Shown here: one piece after another, positions 25,670 to 33,592 of the stretch | Layout: every line of letters starts with the position of its first letter | Numbering within the stretch: the stretch's first letter is position 1 | Source: Methylobacterium sp. J-030 | Lineage (GTDB): Bacteria; Pseudomonadota; Alphaproteobacteria; Rhizobiales; Beijerinckiaceae | DNA length: 64,000 bases | Reading direction: 5' to 3' | NCBI RefSeq assembly: GCF_022829545.1 | Contig: NZ_JAKSYM010000172.1 | Span: 1-64,000, forward strand | The notes under the pieces: model-generated | Databases searched by the model: none | The model's input: the letters and a program-made list of their open reading frames with translations, nothing else | What the model was told of the DNA's origin: nothing | Translations under genes and position numbers: made by a program

Positions 25670-26920
25670 ATGGCGTGGGCGAGTCCGTCGCGTGCGGTCC
25701 GATGGATCGGCCCGCTCTGCGCGGGGCCGGCCGCCCTGGCGGTCGCTGCGGTCGGCGCGGTCGCGTTCGGCCCCGTCCCGGGCCTGGCCGCCATCGCGGC
25801 GGTCGGTTTCGCGGCGGCCTGGGGGGCGACCTGGGCCTCGGCGGCCGTGACGCGTCGGTCGATGGCCTTGGCGCAGCCGCCGTCCGAGGTGCTGCCCGCG
25901 GGGCCGTCCCATGCGACGGACCCGGCGGAGCGAGCGGCCGAGGCCGGCGCTTCGGCAGCACAGGCCGCCGGGCTCGCAGCCGCCGATCTCGCGACCGCCC
26001 TGACCGACCATCTCGCGGTCTACGATCAGTTGTTCGCGCGCGCAGCCCACGACACGGCTTCGGTCACGACCGAGACCGAGGCCGCCGCCTGCGAGATCAT
26101 GACGAGCCTCCGGGACGTCGACAGCGCGATGTCCGAACTCCTGGCGTTCCTCGACCTGTCCAGCTCCAATGCCCGGGTGGTGGAGATCGTCGATCAGACC
26201 GACGAGCAACTGACCGAGAACCGGCGCCTGATCGGCGACTTCCTGATCCGCCGCGACCAGGACGTGGTGGAGTGCCGGCAGCGGCTCGAAGAGCTCGACG
26301 TGGCGACCGACCAACTGACACGGGCGACCGACGGCGTGCAGAGCATCGCCCGCCAGACCAATCTGCTCGCCCTGAACGCGACGATCGAGGCGGCTCGGGC
26401 CGAGAAGGCCGGCGCGGGCTTCGCCGTCGTTGCCAGGGAGGTCAAGGAACTCTCGAACGCTTCGGCCACCACTGCGACCCAGATCGCCCAGGATCTCGCC
26501 AGCCTGCGCGAGTCAATCCGGGAGAACTTCGCCACCCTCGTCAACGACCGCGTCGAGGGCGAGCGCGGAGAACTCAAGAAAATCGCGTCGGCAATCGCCG
26601 GACTGACTGAGAATATGGAGCGCCTCGTCTCCCATCAGCGGGACACACTGGTTAAAGTCCAAGAAGAAAGCGCCCGCATCGCACAGCCGATCGTCCGACT
26701 GATTGGATCAATCCAATTTCAGGACGTCACACGTCAGAGGCTTCAACATCTCGAAAGCATCTTTGCCGCGGCTCGCTCGCATCTCAAGGCGATGGATCTA
26801 TCGAATCCCTTGACCAAATCTTGGCCGGACGTTAGACCTTTTGCTGAGATCGCGCTCTCCGAAGGCCCTTCTCCGCCGCGGAGCAGCACGAAGTCGAATA
26901 ATGATATCGAGCTTTTCTGA
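25670..26920 (+). CDS. Membrane-anchored chemoreceptor-like protein
   Basis: This 416-residue protein has two hydrophobic N-terminal segments (about residues 10-33 and 37-58), so it is membrane-anchored with almost no periplasmic loop. A helical region follows, then a signalling tip at about 225-270 ([39 protein letters not shown]). The tail contains [18 protein letters not shown], a motif often seen at the end of such short receptors. With the soluble double-tip protein it could couple the array to the membrane. The last 70 codons use AT-richer codons than the rest. Confidence 0.9.
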   Translation: MAWASPSRAVRWIGPLCAGPAALAVAAVGAVAFGPVPGLAAIAAVGFAAAWGATWASAAVTRRSMALAQPPSEVLPAGPSHATDPAERAAEAGASAAQAAGLAAADLATALTDHLAVYDQLFARAAHDTASVTTETEAAACEIMTSLRDVDSAMSELLAFLDLSSSNARVVEIVDQTDEQLTENRRLIGDFLIRRDQDVVECRQRLEELDVATDQLTRATDGVQSIARQTNLLALNATIEAARAEKAGAGFAVVAREVKELSNASATTATQIAQDLASLRESIRENFATLVNDRVEGERGELKKIASAIAGLTENMERLVSHQRDTLVKVQEESARIAQPIVRLIGSIQFQDVTRQRLQHLESIFAAARSHLKAMDLSNPLTKSWPDVRPFAEIALSEGPSPPRSSTKSNNDIELF

Positions 26921-27016
26921 GAACAAGACAGCGTATTCCGATGAACACGCATGGCGATCCGGCAAACCGGATCCGTCGACGTGTCGTTTCGGCGTCGACG
27001 CGAGGAGGATTGATCC
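26921..27016. promoter_or_regulatory. Gap with inverted repeats between chemosensory and stressosome parts
   Basis: This 96-base gap is the largest within the 14991-31105 gene train after 16.9 kb. It contains short inverted repeats (ccggcaaaccgg near 26958 and two copies of cgtcgacg around a small loop at 26974-27003). It ends with a strong GAGGAGG ribosome site 7 bases before the ATG at 27017. It could hold a weak terminator, a second promoter, or only a hairpin in a continuous transcript. Confidence 0.35.
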
Positions 27017-27400
27017 ATGGCATCGATCCTCCTGACGGATGACGTGGCCGTCGTCCGCATGACGGTCCGGCGGTTCCTCGAGCGGGGCCATCACACGGTC
27101 CAAGAATGTGGCTCCGCCGCCGAGGCGGAGGAACTGCTGGGCAGCCGCCCGTTCGATATCCTCGTCACCGACCTCTGGATGCCCGGTCAGGACGGCCTGA
27201 CGCTGATCGGCTGGGTCAAGGCCCACAAGCCTGGCCTGCCGATCATCGCGATCACCGGGGGCGCCCCGCGGGCACCGCAGCTCTTCTCGATGGAGGAGGC
27301 CGCACGTGTCGGCGCGGACCACGTGCTGATGAAGCCCGTCGGCATGCAGGAACTCCTGTCCGCCGTCGCGACCCTCGCCCCATCGGACACCAGGGAATGA
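27017..27400 (+). CDS. Stand-alone receiver protein, first gene of the stressosome part
   Basis: This 127-residue receiver has D8-D9 (LLTDDVAVV), phospho-acceptor D52 (LVTDLWMPGQDG) and the LMKPVGMQEL Lys motif. It starts after a strong ribosome site and its stop overlaps the rsbR-like start by 4 bases. It is therefore co-translated with the stressosome proteins. It is a candidate target of the kinase at 30080-31105. Confidence 0.92.
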   Translation: MASILLTDDVAVVRMTVRRFLERGHHTVQECGSAAEAEELLGSRPFDILVTDLWMPGQDGLTLIGWVKAHKPGLPIIAITGGAPRAPQLFSMEEAARVGADHVLMKPVGMQELLSAVATLAPSDTRE

Positions 27401-28254
27401 CCGAACCCATGCACGGCGTCGGACAAATCCTTCTGCAAAACCAAGCGCACGTCCTGGATGCCTGGCTTGCGCGCCTGCACGACACCGCGCCCAGCGCGCA
27501 GCCGGCCTCGCTCCAGCTGCTCAAGCTCGAGCTGGGCACGCTCGTCGAGAAGCTCACGGCCTTCTTCCTCACCGGCGAGGGCGAGGGCGACGCGCTCAAG
27601 TCCGTCGAGGCACAGGCCGCCGCGATCAGCGCCGCCTGCGCCCGCGACGGCCTGACGCCCATGGAAACCGCCACGCTGATCCTGTCGCTGAAGGCGATCG
27701 CGGGCGATCTCCTGAACCGCGAGAGCGGTCGCGGGACGAACGAGCTGGACCGGCGGCGCGCCGCCCTCGACGCGGTGGTGGACAAGCTCGCCCTGGTCAC
27801 CTTCGCGTCCTTCGTGGAGACGCGCGAGGAGATCATCCGGCGCCAGGGCCGGGCGCTCCTGGACTTGGCGACCCCGGCCCTGCCGATCTGGCGCCACATC
27901 ATCCTGATGCCCCTCGTCGGGATCATCGACACGCAGCGGGCCCGGCAGGTGATGGAGTGGCTGCTGGAGGCCCTCGCCCGGGAGGAGGCGCATATCGCAA
28001 TCCTCGACGTGACGGGCGTTCCGCTGATCGACAGCCGCGTCGCCCTCCACCTGACCAAGACCGTCGAGGCCGCGCGCCTGCTCGGCTCCCAAGTGATCGT
28101 CACCGGCATCAGCCCGGACGCGGCGCAGACCCTGGTGAAGCTCGACGTGGACCTGTCGAGCATGATCACCCGGGGGACCCTCCGGGCCGGCCTGGCCGAG
28201 GCGTTCCGGCTCCTCGGCCAGAACGCCAAGGGCCCGACCGAGACGATGCTCTGA
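27397..28254 (+). CDS. rsbR: RsbR-like stressosome co-antagonist
   Basis: This 285-residue protein has an N-terminal helical sensor-like domain (about 1-150), as in globin-fold RsbR proteins, joined to a C-terminal STAS domain (about 160-275). Where Bacillus RsbRA has phosphorylatable T171, this protein has S213 (PLIDSRVALHL). The equivalent of T205 is kept as T245 (DAAQTLVKLDVDL). RsbR and RsbS build the stressosome core that traps RsbT until stress. The Ser for Thr at the first site should still be phosphorylatable. The gene overlaps both neighbours. Confidence 0.9.
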   Translation: MTEPMHGVGQILLQNQAHVLDAWLARLHDTAPSAQPASLQLLKLELGTLVEKLTAFFLTGEGEGDALKSVEAQAAAISAACARDGLTPMETATLILSLKAIAGDLLNRESGRGTNELDRRRAALDAVVDKLALVTFASFVETREEIIRRQGRALLDLATPALPIWRHIILMPLVGIIDTQRARQVMEWLLEALAREEAHIAILDVTGVPLIDSRVALHLTKTVEAARLLGSQVIVTGISPDAAQTLVKLDVDLSSMITRGTLRAGLAEAFRLLGQNAKGPTETML

Positions 28255-28643
28255 TGCGTGTCCCCATCCTCCGGCTCGGCCGCGTTCTCCTGACCTCCCT
28301 GCCGGCCGACCTGACGGATCAGCAGGTGATGGACCTCCAGATCGACGCCCTCGCGCTGATCCAGTCCGGGAAGGCCGACGGCCTCGTCATCGACATCACG
28401 GCCGCGGACGTCGTGGATTCCTACATGGCTCGGATTCTCTCGGAGACGGCCAAGATGGTGAAGATCATGGGCGGCGTCGCGGTCCTGGCCGGGATGCAGC
28501 CCGCCGTGGCCCTGACGCTCGTCGAGATGGGCCGGGACATGATCGACATGGAGACCGCCTTCGATCTCGAGGGCGGCGTGGCCAAGGTCGTTCGGCTGGT
28601 GGCTTCCCGCGGAGGTCGCCATGACGAAGTCCCGACCACCTGA
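28254..28643 (+). CDS. rsbS: RsbS-like single STAS stressosome scaffold protein
   Basis: This 129-residue protein consists of one STAS domain (PILRLGRVLLTSLPADLTDQ, then DGLVIDITAADVVDSYMARI). S56 (VVDSYMA) aligns with the phosphorylated Ser59 of Bacillus RsbS, and the QPAVALTLVEMG motif is conserved. It starts at ATG 28254, sharing one base with the rsbR stop, and overlaps the rsbT start by 23 bases. The STAS face of RsbS holds RsbT in the resting complex. Confidence 0.93.
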   Translation: MRVPILRLGRVLLTSLPADLTDQQVMDLQIDALALIQSGKADGLVIDITAADVVDSYMARILSETAKMVKIMGGVAVLAGMQPAVALTLVEMGRDMIDMETAFDLEGGVAKVVRLVASRGGRHDEVPTT

Positions 28644-29067
28644 TCGGCCCGAACCGGCGCCCGGCGCGACGACCCGGGCCCTCATCGACATCCGGATCCA
28701 GGACGACATCCTGCGGGCTCGCCAGGCGAGCCGCACCGCGGCGTCAGCGATCGGGTTCACCACCGTCGATCAGACCCGTCTGGCCACGGTCGTCTCCGAG
28801 CTCACGCGCAACGCCCTGGTCTATGCCGGCGGCGGCGTGTGCCGGGTCCTGACCCGGCTGACCGTCCAGGAGCGGAGCGTCATGATCGAGGTCGAGGATC
28901 AGGGACCCGGGATCGCGGACGTCACCGGCGCCCTGACGCGCGGCTTCTCGACCGGGCGCGGCCTCGGCCTCGGCCTCGCCGCCGTCCGCAAGCTGATGGA
29001 TGATCTCGTCATCGAGACCTGCCCGGGCCGCACCCTGGTCCGGACCGGCATGACGAGGCGTCGATGA
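28621..29067 (+). CDS. rsbT: RsbT-like serine kinase
   Basis: This 148-residue GHKL ATPase has a short charged N-terminus. Motifs are SELTRNALVYAGGG (N box), EDQGPGIAD (G1) and FSTGRGLGLGLAAVRKLMDD (G2). RsbT phosphorylates RsbR and RsbS under stress, leaves the complex and activates its partner through that partner's N-terminal domain. It overlaps rsbS by 23 bases and the following ATPase gene by 4. Confidence 0.93.
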   Translation: MTKSRPPDRPEPAPGATTRALIDIRIQDDILRARQASRTAASAIGFTTVDQTRLATVVSELTRNALVYAGGGVCRVLTRLTVQERSVMIEVEDQGPGIADVTGALTRGFSTGRGLGLGLAAVRKLMDDLVIETCPGRTLVRTGMTRRR

Positions 29068-29477
29068 TCCCGGAGCCGGATGTCGTCAGCGTCAGGGTGA
29101 CGACCGAGATCGACGTGGCCGAGGCGCGGCAGGAGGCGCGCAAGCTCGCCCTGCGCCACGGCTTCGGTACCGTGCGGGCCCACGGCCTCGCGACGGCGGT
29201 CTCCGAGCTCGCCATGAACCTCGTCCTCCACAGCGCGCGCGGCGGCCTGATCCGCCTGACGGTGCAGGATGCGCCCGAAGCCGCCGTGATCGAGCTCGTG
29301 TCGGAGGATGACGGCCCGGGCATCCCCGATCTGGGACTCGCGATGGAGGACGGCTACTCGACCCGCGGCGGCCTGGGCTGCGGCCTTCCGGGGACGCGCC
29401 GCCTGGTCGACGCCTTCGCCATCACCTCCTGCGTCGGGGCGGGAACACGCATCGTCTGCCTGGTGCGGCGGCCATGA
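29064..29477 (+). CDS. Second RsbT/RsbW-like GHKL ATPase
   Basis: This 137-residue relative of RsbT follows rsbT directly. It has SELAMNLVLHSARGG (N box), EDDGPGIPD (G1) and STRGGLGCGLPGTRRLVDAF (G2). Pairs of small GHKL kinases occur in extended stressosome modules of proteobacteria, where the second one may act as a further switch kinase or as an anti-sigma-like factor. Whether it acts on RsbS, RsbX or another target is unknown. ATG 29064 overlaps the rsbT stop. Confidence 0.85.
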   Translation: MIPEPDVVSVRVTTEIDVAEARQEARKLALRHGFGTVRAHGLATAVSELAMNLVLHSARGGLIRLTVQDAPEAAVIELVSEDDGPGIPDLGLAMEDGYSTRGGLGCGLPGTRRLVDAFAITSCVGAGTRIVCLVRRP

Positions 29478-30073
29478 GCCAGGGACCGAAGATCCCGGGG
29501 CTCCGGATCGCCGCCGCGACGCGCACGTATCCCGGCGAGACCGCGTGCGGCGACATGGTGGCTTGGTGGCGGGAGGGCGAAGATGCCCTTGCCTGCATCG
29601 TCGACGGTCTCGGGCACGGGCCGGACGCCCATCATGCCGCCCGGAGCCTGCTCGCCCTGGTGAAGGGACAGGCGGGTGTCGCGCCAACGCAGCGGCTCGC
29701 GGCGGCCGACGGGGTCATGCGCCACACCCGCGGTGCCGCGGCGGCGTTCTTGCGGATCGAGCCCGCGGCGCAGACCATCACGGTGGCGGCGGTGGGCAAC
29801 ATTCAGGGCGCGCTGTTCGCTGCCCGGACGCTGCGCTTCGATGGCATGCCGGGGATCGTCGGGGCGGGCCTGCGACCGCTCAAGCCCCTCACCGTCCGGT
29901 TCGCGCCCGCCGATATCCTGGTCCTGTGGTCCGACGGCCTCCTGCCGGTGGATCTGGAGGCCGACGCGCGCAACGTACGCGAAGATCCCGAGCGCCTCGC
30001 CGCACACCTGATGACCCGCTACGGACGCCAGAGCGACGATTGCGCCGTCCTGTGCGTCGCCTTCCAGGCGTGA
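29474..30073 (+). CDS. rsbX: RsbX-like PP2C serine phosphatase
   Basis: This 199-residue protein has the compact PPM/SpoIIE-type fold: GETACGDMVAW, ACIVDGLGHGPDAH with metal-binding Asp, VAAVGNIQGAL, ILVLWSDGL, and the QSDDCAVLCVAF end with terminal Asp residues. RsbX removes phosphate from RsbS and RsbR and resets the stressosome. The start overlaps the previous gene by 4 bases and the stop is 6 bases from the kinase start. Confidence 0.92.
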   Translation: MSQGPKIPGLRIAAATRTYPGETACGDMVAWWREGEDALACIVDGLGHGPDAHHAARSLLALVKGQAGVAPTQRLAAADGVMRHTRGAAAAFLRIEPAAQTITVAAVGNIQGALFAARTLRFDGMPGIVGAGLRPLKPLTVRFAPADILVLWSDGLLPVDLEADARNVREDPERLAAHLMTRYGRQSDDCAVLCVAFQA

Positions 30074-30079
30074 CGCCGC

Positions 30080-31105
30080 ATGCAGGGCCTCCTCGAACGC
30101 TATACGGCCGGGATGGCAAGCTACGTCGCCACGGCGGCCGAGGCTTCGCTCCTCGACATCGAGGAACTCGGCCGCAGCGCGATCACCGACGACGTCTCCC
30201 TTGACGAGATCGCCGGCCTGCACGAGGGCGCGGCTTTGGCGCTGTCCGATCGGGGGGTGCCGATCAACGAGCCGGAGGTCATCCGGCGCATGTCGGCCTG
30301 CCTGAGTGCCCTGATGGTCTCGGCGGCGGTGGCCTACCGCACCAAGATCGACCTGCTTGAGCAGCATCGGCAACAGGAGCGCGACCGCACCGAGCGGGAC
30401 CGGCAGCGCCTGGAGACCCTCGGCCAGTTTGTTGGATCGGTGGCGCATGAACTCAACAACCTGCTCCAGCCGGTGCGCGGGATGACCGAGATCATGCTGG
30501 CCGATCTCCCGAAGAAGCCGCCCGAGCAGGCCGATCTGGAGGTCGTGGAGGCCTGCGCGATCCAGGCCGTAGGCGTCATCCAGGGCATCCTCGGTTATGT
30601 CCGGCGCGAGACGATCGCCCCACAGCGGCTGGCTTTCGGTACCGCCGTGGCGACCGCCTGCAACTTCATCCGTCCGATGCTGCGCGAGCCGTTCGAGACC
30701 GTAATCCGGGACCGCGACACCGAGGTCCTGGCGCTGCAGGGCGAACTGACGCAGATCGTTCTGAACCTCGTCCAGAACGCCGTGCAGGCCGGAGCGCGTC
30801 AGGTCCGGATCGAGGTCGACCAGATCCGCGGCGGCGAGGCCGGTGAGGCGCGTGCGGGAGCCGGATCGCGGCGCTGGATGCGGCTGAGGGTGATCGACGA
30901 CGGCCACGGGATGTCTGCCGCCGTCGCGGCGCGCGCCCTCGACCCGTACTTCACCACCAAGGCGACGGGCCAGGGCACCGGCCTCGGGCTCGCGATCGTC
31001 CGGAGCATCGTGCTGGGCTGGTCGGGCAAGCTCCGGATCCGGTCAAAGCCGGGACGCGGAACCATCGCCACCCTGCTGCTGCCGGTCGCTGCCGGCTGGA
31101 GTTGA
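30080..31105 (+). CDS. Histidine kinase with RsbU-like N-terminal domain; 3' end formed by an IS
   Basis: In this 341-residue protein, residues 1-90 match the pattern of the RsbT-binding N-terminal domain of RsbU (LLERYTAGMASYVATAAEAS, DVSLDEIAGLHEGAA). In RsbU a PP2C phosphatase follows. Here a histidine kinase follows, with H123 in SVAHELNNLLQP, N box VLNLVQNAVQAG, DDGHGM and GTGLGLAIVRSIV. RsbT binding would then switch on a phosphorelay. The last codons (W-S-stop) lie within the left inverted repeat of the IS at 31097, so the original C-terminus has been replaced, probably by only a few residues since the ATPase fold is complete. Confidence 0.9.
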   Translation: MQGLLERYTAGMASYVATAAEASLLDIEELGRSAITDDVSLDEIAGLHEGAALALSDRGVPINEPEVIRRMSACLSALMVSAAVAYRTKIDLLEQHRQQERDRTERDRQRLETLGQFVGSVAHELNNLLQPVRGMTEIMLADLPKKPPEQADLEVVEACAIQAVGVIQGILGYVRRETIAPQRLAFGTAVATACNFIRPMLREPFETVIRDRDTEVLALQGELTQIVLNLVQNAVQAGARQVRIEVDQIRGGEAGEARAGAGSRRWMRLRVIDDGHGMSAAVAARALDPYFTTKATGQGTGLGLAIVRSIVLGWSGKLRIRSKPGRGTIATLLLPVAAGWS

Positions 31106-31151
31106 CCCGGTCCCGTGGAGCCCTTCAGACTTTCCGCACGAGGTGCGCTCC

Positions 31152-31475
31152 ATGCCTCATACACGCCTGCCCTACGCCCCCGAGTTCCGCCGCCAGATGG
31201 TCGAATTGGTCCGCGCCGGACGCGACCCGGCCGATCTCGCCCGCGAGTTCGAGCCCTCCGCCCAGGCCATCCGCAACTGGGTCGCTCAAGCCGACCGCGG
31301 TGAGAGCCGCGGCGCCTCCAAGAGTGACGTCCTGACGCTCGCCGAGCGGGAGGAACTGGCCCGTCTACGCCGCGAGGTGCGGCAGCTTCGGTTGGAGCGC
31401 GACATCCTCTCAAGAGCCGCGGCCTGGTTCGCACGGGAGAGCGGCGCGGTGCCGTCGGGCTCTTCCAGTTCATGA
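31152..31475 (+). CDS. IS3-family transposase OrfA
   Basis: From ATG 31152 (GAGGTG upstream) this 107-residue protein has a helix-turn-helix (YAPEFRRQMVELVRAGRDPA, then LAREFEPSAQAIRNWVAQ). A leucine-zipper-like helix (EREELARLRREVRQLRLERD) follows. It binds the terminal repeats and pairs with OrfB. The stop overlaps the OrfB ATG by 4 bases in the -1 frame. No obvious slippery A-run is seen. Confidence 0.92.
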   Translation: MPHTRLPYAPEFRRQMVELVRAGRDPADLAREFEPSAQAIRNWVAQADRGESRGASKSDVLTLAEREELARLRREVRQLRLERDILSRAAAWFARESGAVPSGSSSS

Positions 31476-32323
31476 GCGCGAACCAGGCCGTCTTCCCCCT
31501 TGCGGTCATGGCACGCGTGCTCGGCGTGTCGGAGGCCGGCTATCACGCTTGGCGGCAGCGCGCGCCCTCCGTCCGTGCCGTGGCGGAGGCCGCGTTGTTG
31601 AAGCAGATCCGCACCGCTCACGCTGGGTCGGGCGAGATCTACGGTGCGCCGCGCGTGCACGCTACGCTGGCAGCACAGGGCGCACGACACGGACGCAAGC
31701 GCATTGCGCGGCTGATGCGCGAGGCGGGCCTTGTCGGCGTCAGCCGCCGGCGCGGAGGCGTCGTGACCACGCGACGCGACCGGGAGGCTCGCCCCGCGCC
31801 CGATCTCGTGGATCGCAACTTCTCGGCCGAGGCCCCCAACCAGCTCTGGGTAGGTGACATCACCTTCGTGCCGACCGCCGCGGGCTTCCTCTACCGCGCC
31901 GTGGTGATCGACGCCTGGAGCCGCCGCGTCGTGGGCTGGTCGATGGCCAGCCACCTGCGGACCGAACTCATGCTCGACGCACTGGAGATGGCCATCATGC
32001 AGCGGCGGCCGCGCGATGTGATCCACCACTCCGACCAGGGATCGCAATACACGTCGCTGGCCTTCGGCGGTCGCTGCCGCGAAGCGGGCGTGCAGCCCTC
32101 CATGGGCTCGGTGGGCGACGCCTCCGACAACGCAATGTGCGAGAGCTTCTTCGCGACGCTGGCGTGCGCGTTGCTCGACCGCCGGCGCTTTGCCTCTCAG
32201 GCACACGCCCGCATGGCCGTGTTCACCTTCACCGAGGGCTTCTACAATCCCGTGCGCCTGCACTGCGCGCTCGGTTATCGCTCACCCATCCGCTCCGAGC
32301 AGGAGATGCTCGCCAACCCCTGA
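31472..32323 (+). CDS. IS3-family transposase OrfB (DDE integrase)
   Basis: This 283-residue protein has an HTH_21-type N-terminal part (GEIYGAPRVHATLAAQGARH) and an integrase core with the three acidic residues visible in LWVGDITFVPT, HHSDQGSQYTS and SDNAMCESFFATL. The NPVRLHCALGYRSP end is also conserved. Full length for the family with no interruption, so the element could still be active. Confidence 0.93.
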   Translation: MSANQAVFPLAVMARVLGVSEAGYHAWRQRAPSVRAVAEAALLKQIRTAHAGSGEIYGAPRVHATLAAQGARHGRKRIARLMREAGLVGVSRRRGGVVTTRRDREARPAPDLVDRNFSAEAPNQLWVGDITFVPTAAGFLYRAVVIDAWSRRVVGWSMASHLRTELMLDALEMAIMQRRPRDVIHHSDQGSQYTSLAFGGRCREAGVQPSMGSVGDASDNAMCESFFATLACALLDRRRFASQAHARMAVFTFTEGFYNPVRLHCALGYRSPIRSEQEMLANP

Positions 32324-32365
32324 TCCGCAAGCGTTCCACCGCTCCACCAGAGCGGGTCAACTCCA

Positions 32366-32665
32366 GAGAGCGGAGGTCAGTCACACACCTCCAAGCGGAC
32401 GCTCCTAATCCGAGCCAACCTCGTCGTAGTCGCGTGGAACAAGATCTACCGCCTGATTTGGCGGACTGTAGCGGCTGCGCTCAAAAAAGGTGAGCCACCA
32501 GAGGGCTGTGTGAAGCGTGCCCACATTTACAACTTTTGGTGAGATAGAGGACTTAGTGCCGTGTCAATCTGAGCGCCGGAAAATTACCGGATCGACATGC
32601 ATCACGGAACCGTGATAACGCCGCCGGAACGCCAATTCGATGCCGTAGCAGAAGGTTCTGCTGTG
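32366..32665. other. Intergenic stretch after the IS, with a small hairpin
   Basis: About 300 bases. A 6-base stem (ggaggt/acctcc, 32372-32392) lies directly after the IS. A frame from about 32396 to 32540 is open (LLIRANLVVVAWNKIYRLIW) but has no start or known homology that I recognise. The composition turns AT-richer towards the methyltransferase gene. Confidence 0.35.
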
Positions 32666-33592
32666 ATGAGTACTCAGCCAAATTACGAAAATCCATGGGA
32701 AGAAGCACAAAACAACAGATCGTATTGGTATCACACGATGGCGTTTCCAGATGGGGAAACCATTCGCGGAAGCTGGACGATCGAAGACTTCGACCAGTAC
32801 ATCGGTGGGTACGATTTGAGTGGCAAGACTGTTCTAGATATAGGCACGGCCTCCGGATTTCTAGCTTTCAGTGCTGAGAAGCGTGGAGCCCAAGTCACCG
32901 GCTTGGATGCGGCTTCGATCGACGAATTTAGGCACGTCCCCTTCTCAGACAGCTTGTCTTACAAAGACATTCGACAATTTAAAGATGTATGGACACGGGA
33001 CAATCTGATCCCGATCAAAAACTCATGGTGGCACGCCTGGGCCAAAAACAACTCGAAAGCTAAGTGCGTCTACGCACCCATGCCAGAGCTGTACGAGTGG
33101 CCGGAGCAGATGTTCGATGTGGTCATGGCCGGGGCGATCGTTGAGCACCTATCCGAACCCGTGTTTGCGATCGGAGCGTGGGCGCGCCTCGCGCGCGAGG
33201 CGGTCTTAATCCCCTTTACCGATGTCATCCCGGTCGATGACTTGATAATGCGACCGATCACACCGCTCGATAACAGCAAAATTAATTACGTATGGTGGCA
33301 CCTTTCGCGAGGACTTTACAATAAGATTTTCAACAATCTAGGGTTCGACGTGCATTATACTTTAGCTCAAGCTGAGCACCACGATGACGTGAATGGCTCG
33401 ACGATCGCCAAGCGACCCTCGATCATCGCGGTTCGGCGGGGTACCGAGGCGCATCGCACATTTAAGGTGGATCCAAGCCTAACATTCACGATGCCCGAGC
33501 CCGAACCCGCGGTTCAGGTGCCCCAGGATACACCCGCGAGGCGGCCCTGGTGGCAGAGGCGAGGATCGTCGTCTGGATCTGGTTCGCACTGA
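32666..33592 (+). CDS. SAM-dependent methyltransferase, AT-rich
   Basis: From ATG 32666 (AGAAGG 10 bases upstream; an earlier ATG at 32597 lacks a ribosome site) the protein has 308 residues. Motif I is VLDIGTASGFLAFSAEKRGA, followed by the acidic residue after strand 2 (VTGLDAAS) and by FDVVMAGAIVEHLSEPVFAI. It is a class I methyltransferase of the type often found in glycan or small-molecule modification. The substrate is unknown. The Pro-rich C-terminus ends in a basic Ser/Gly tail. The base composition is clearly lower in GC than the neighbours, and it follows an IS, both signs of transfer. Confidence 0.85.
   Translation: MSTQPNYENPWEEAQNNRSYWYHTMAFPDGETIRGSWTIEDFDQYIGGYDLSGKTVLDIGTASGFLAFSAEKRGAQVTGLDAASIDEFRHVPFSDSLSYKDIRQFKDVWTRDNLIPIKNSWWHAWAKNNSKAKCVYAPMPELYEWPEQMFDVVMAGAIVEHLSEPVFAIGAWARLAREAVLIPFTDVIPVDDLIMRPITPLDNSKINYVWWHLSRGLYNKIFNNLGFDVHYTLAQAEHHDDVNGSTIAKRPSIIAVRRGTEAHRTFKVDPSLTFTMPEPEPAVQVPQDTPARRPWWQRRGSSSGSGSH

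Larger units (their letters stand above)
31097..32365 (+). mobile_element. Intact IS3-family insertion sequence
   Basis: This 1.27-kb element has imperfect terminal inverted repeats. The left end begins tggagttgacccggtcc at 31097. The right end, read in reverse from 32365, begins tggagttgacccgctct. OrfA and OrfB overlap in the usual -1 arrangement, and the DDE triad is intact. No short target duplication is visible at the two ends (ccggc before, gagag after), which suggests a later deletion or rearrangement next to the element. It lies at the end of the stressosome kinase gene. Confidence 0.88.

Noticed and set aside
32396..32540. Open frame LLIRANLVVVAWNKIYRLIW after the IS
   Set aside because: No start codon or homology could be assigned. 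Described only as part of the intergenic stretch.
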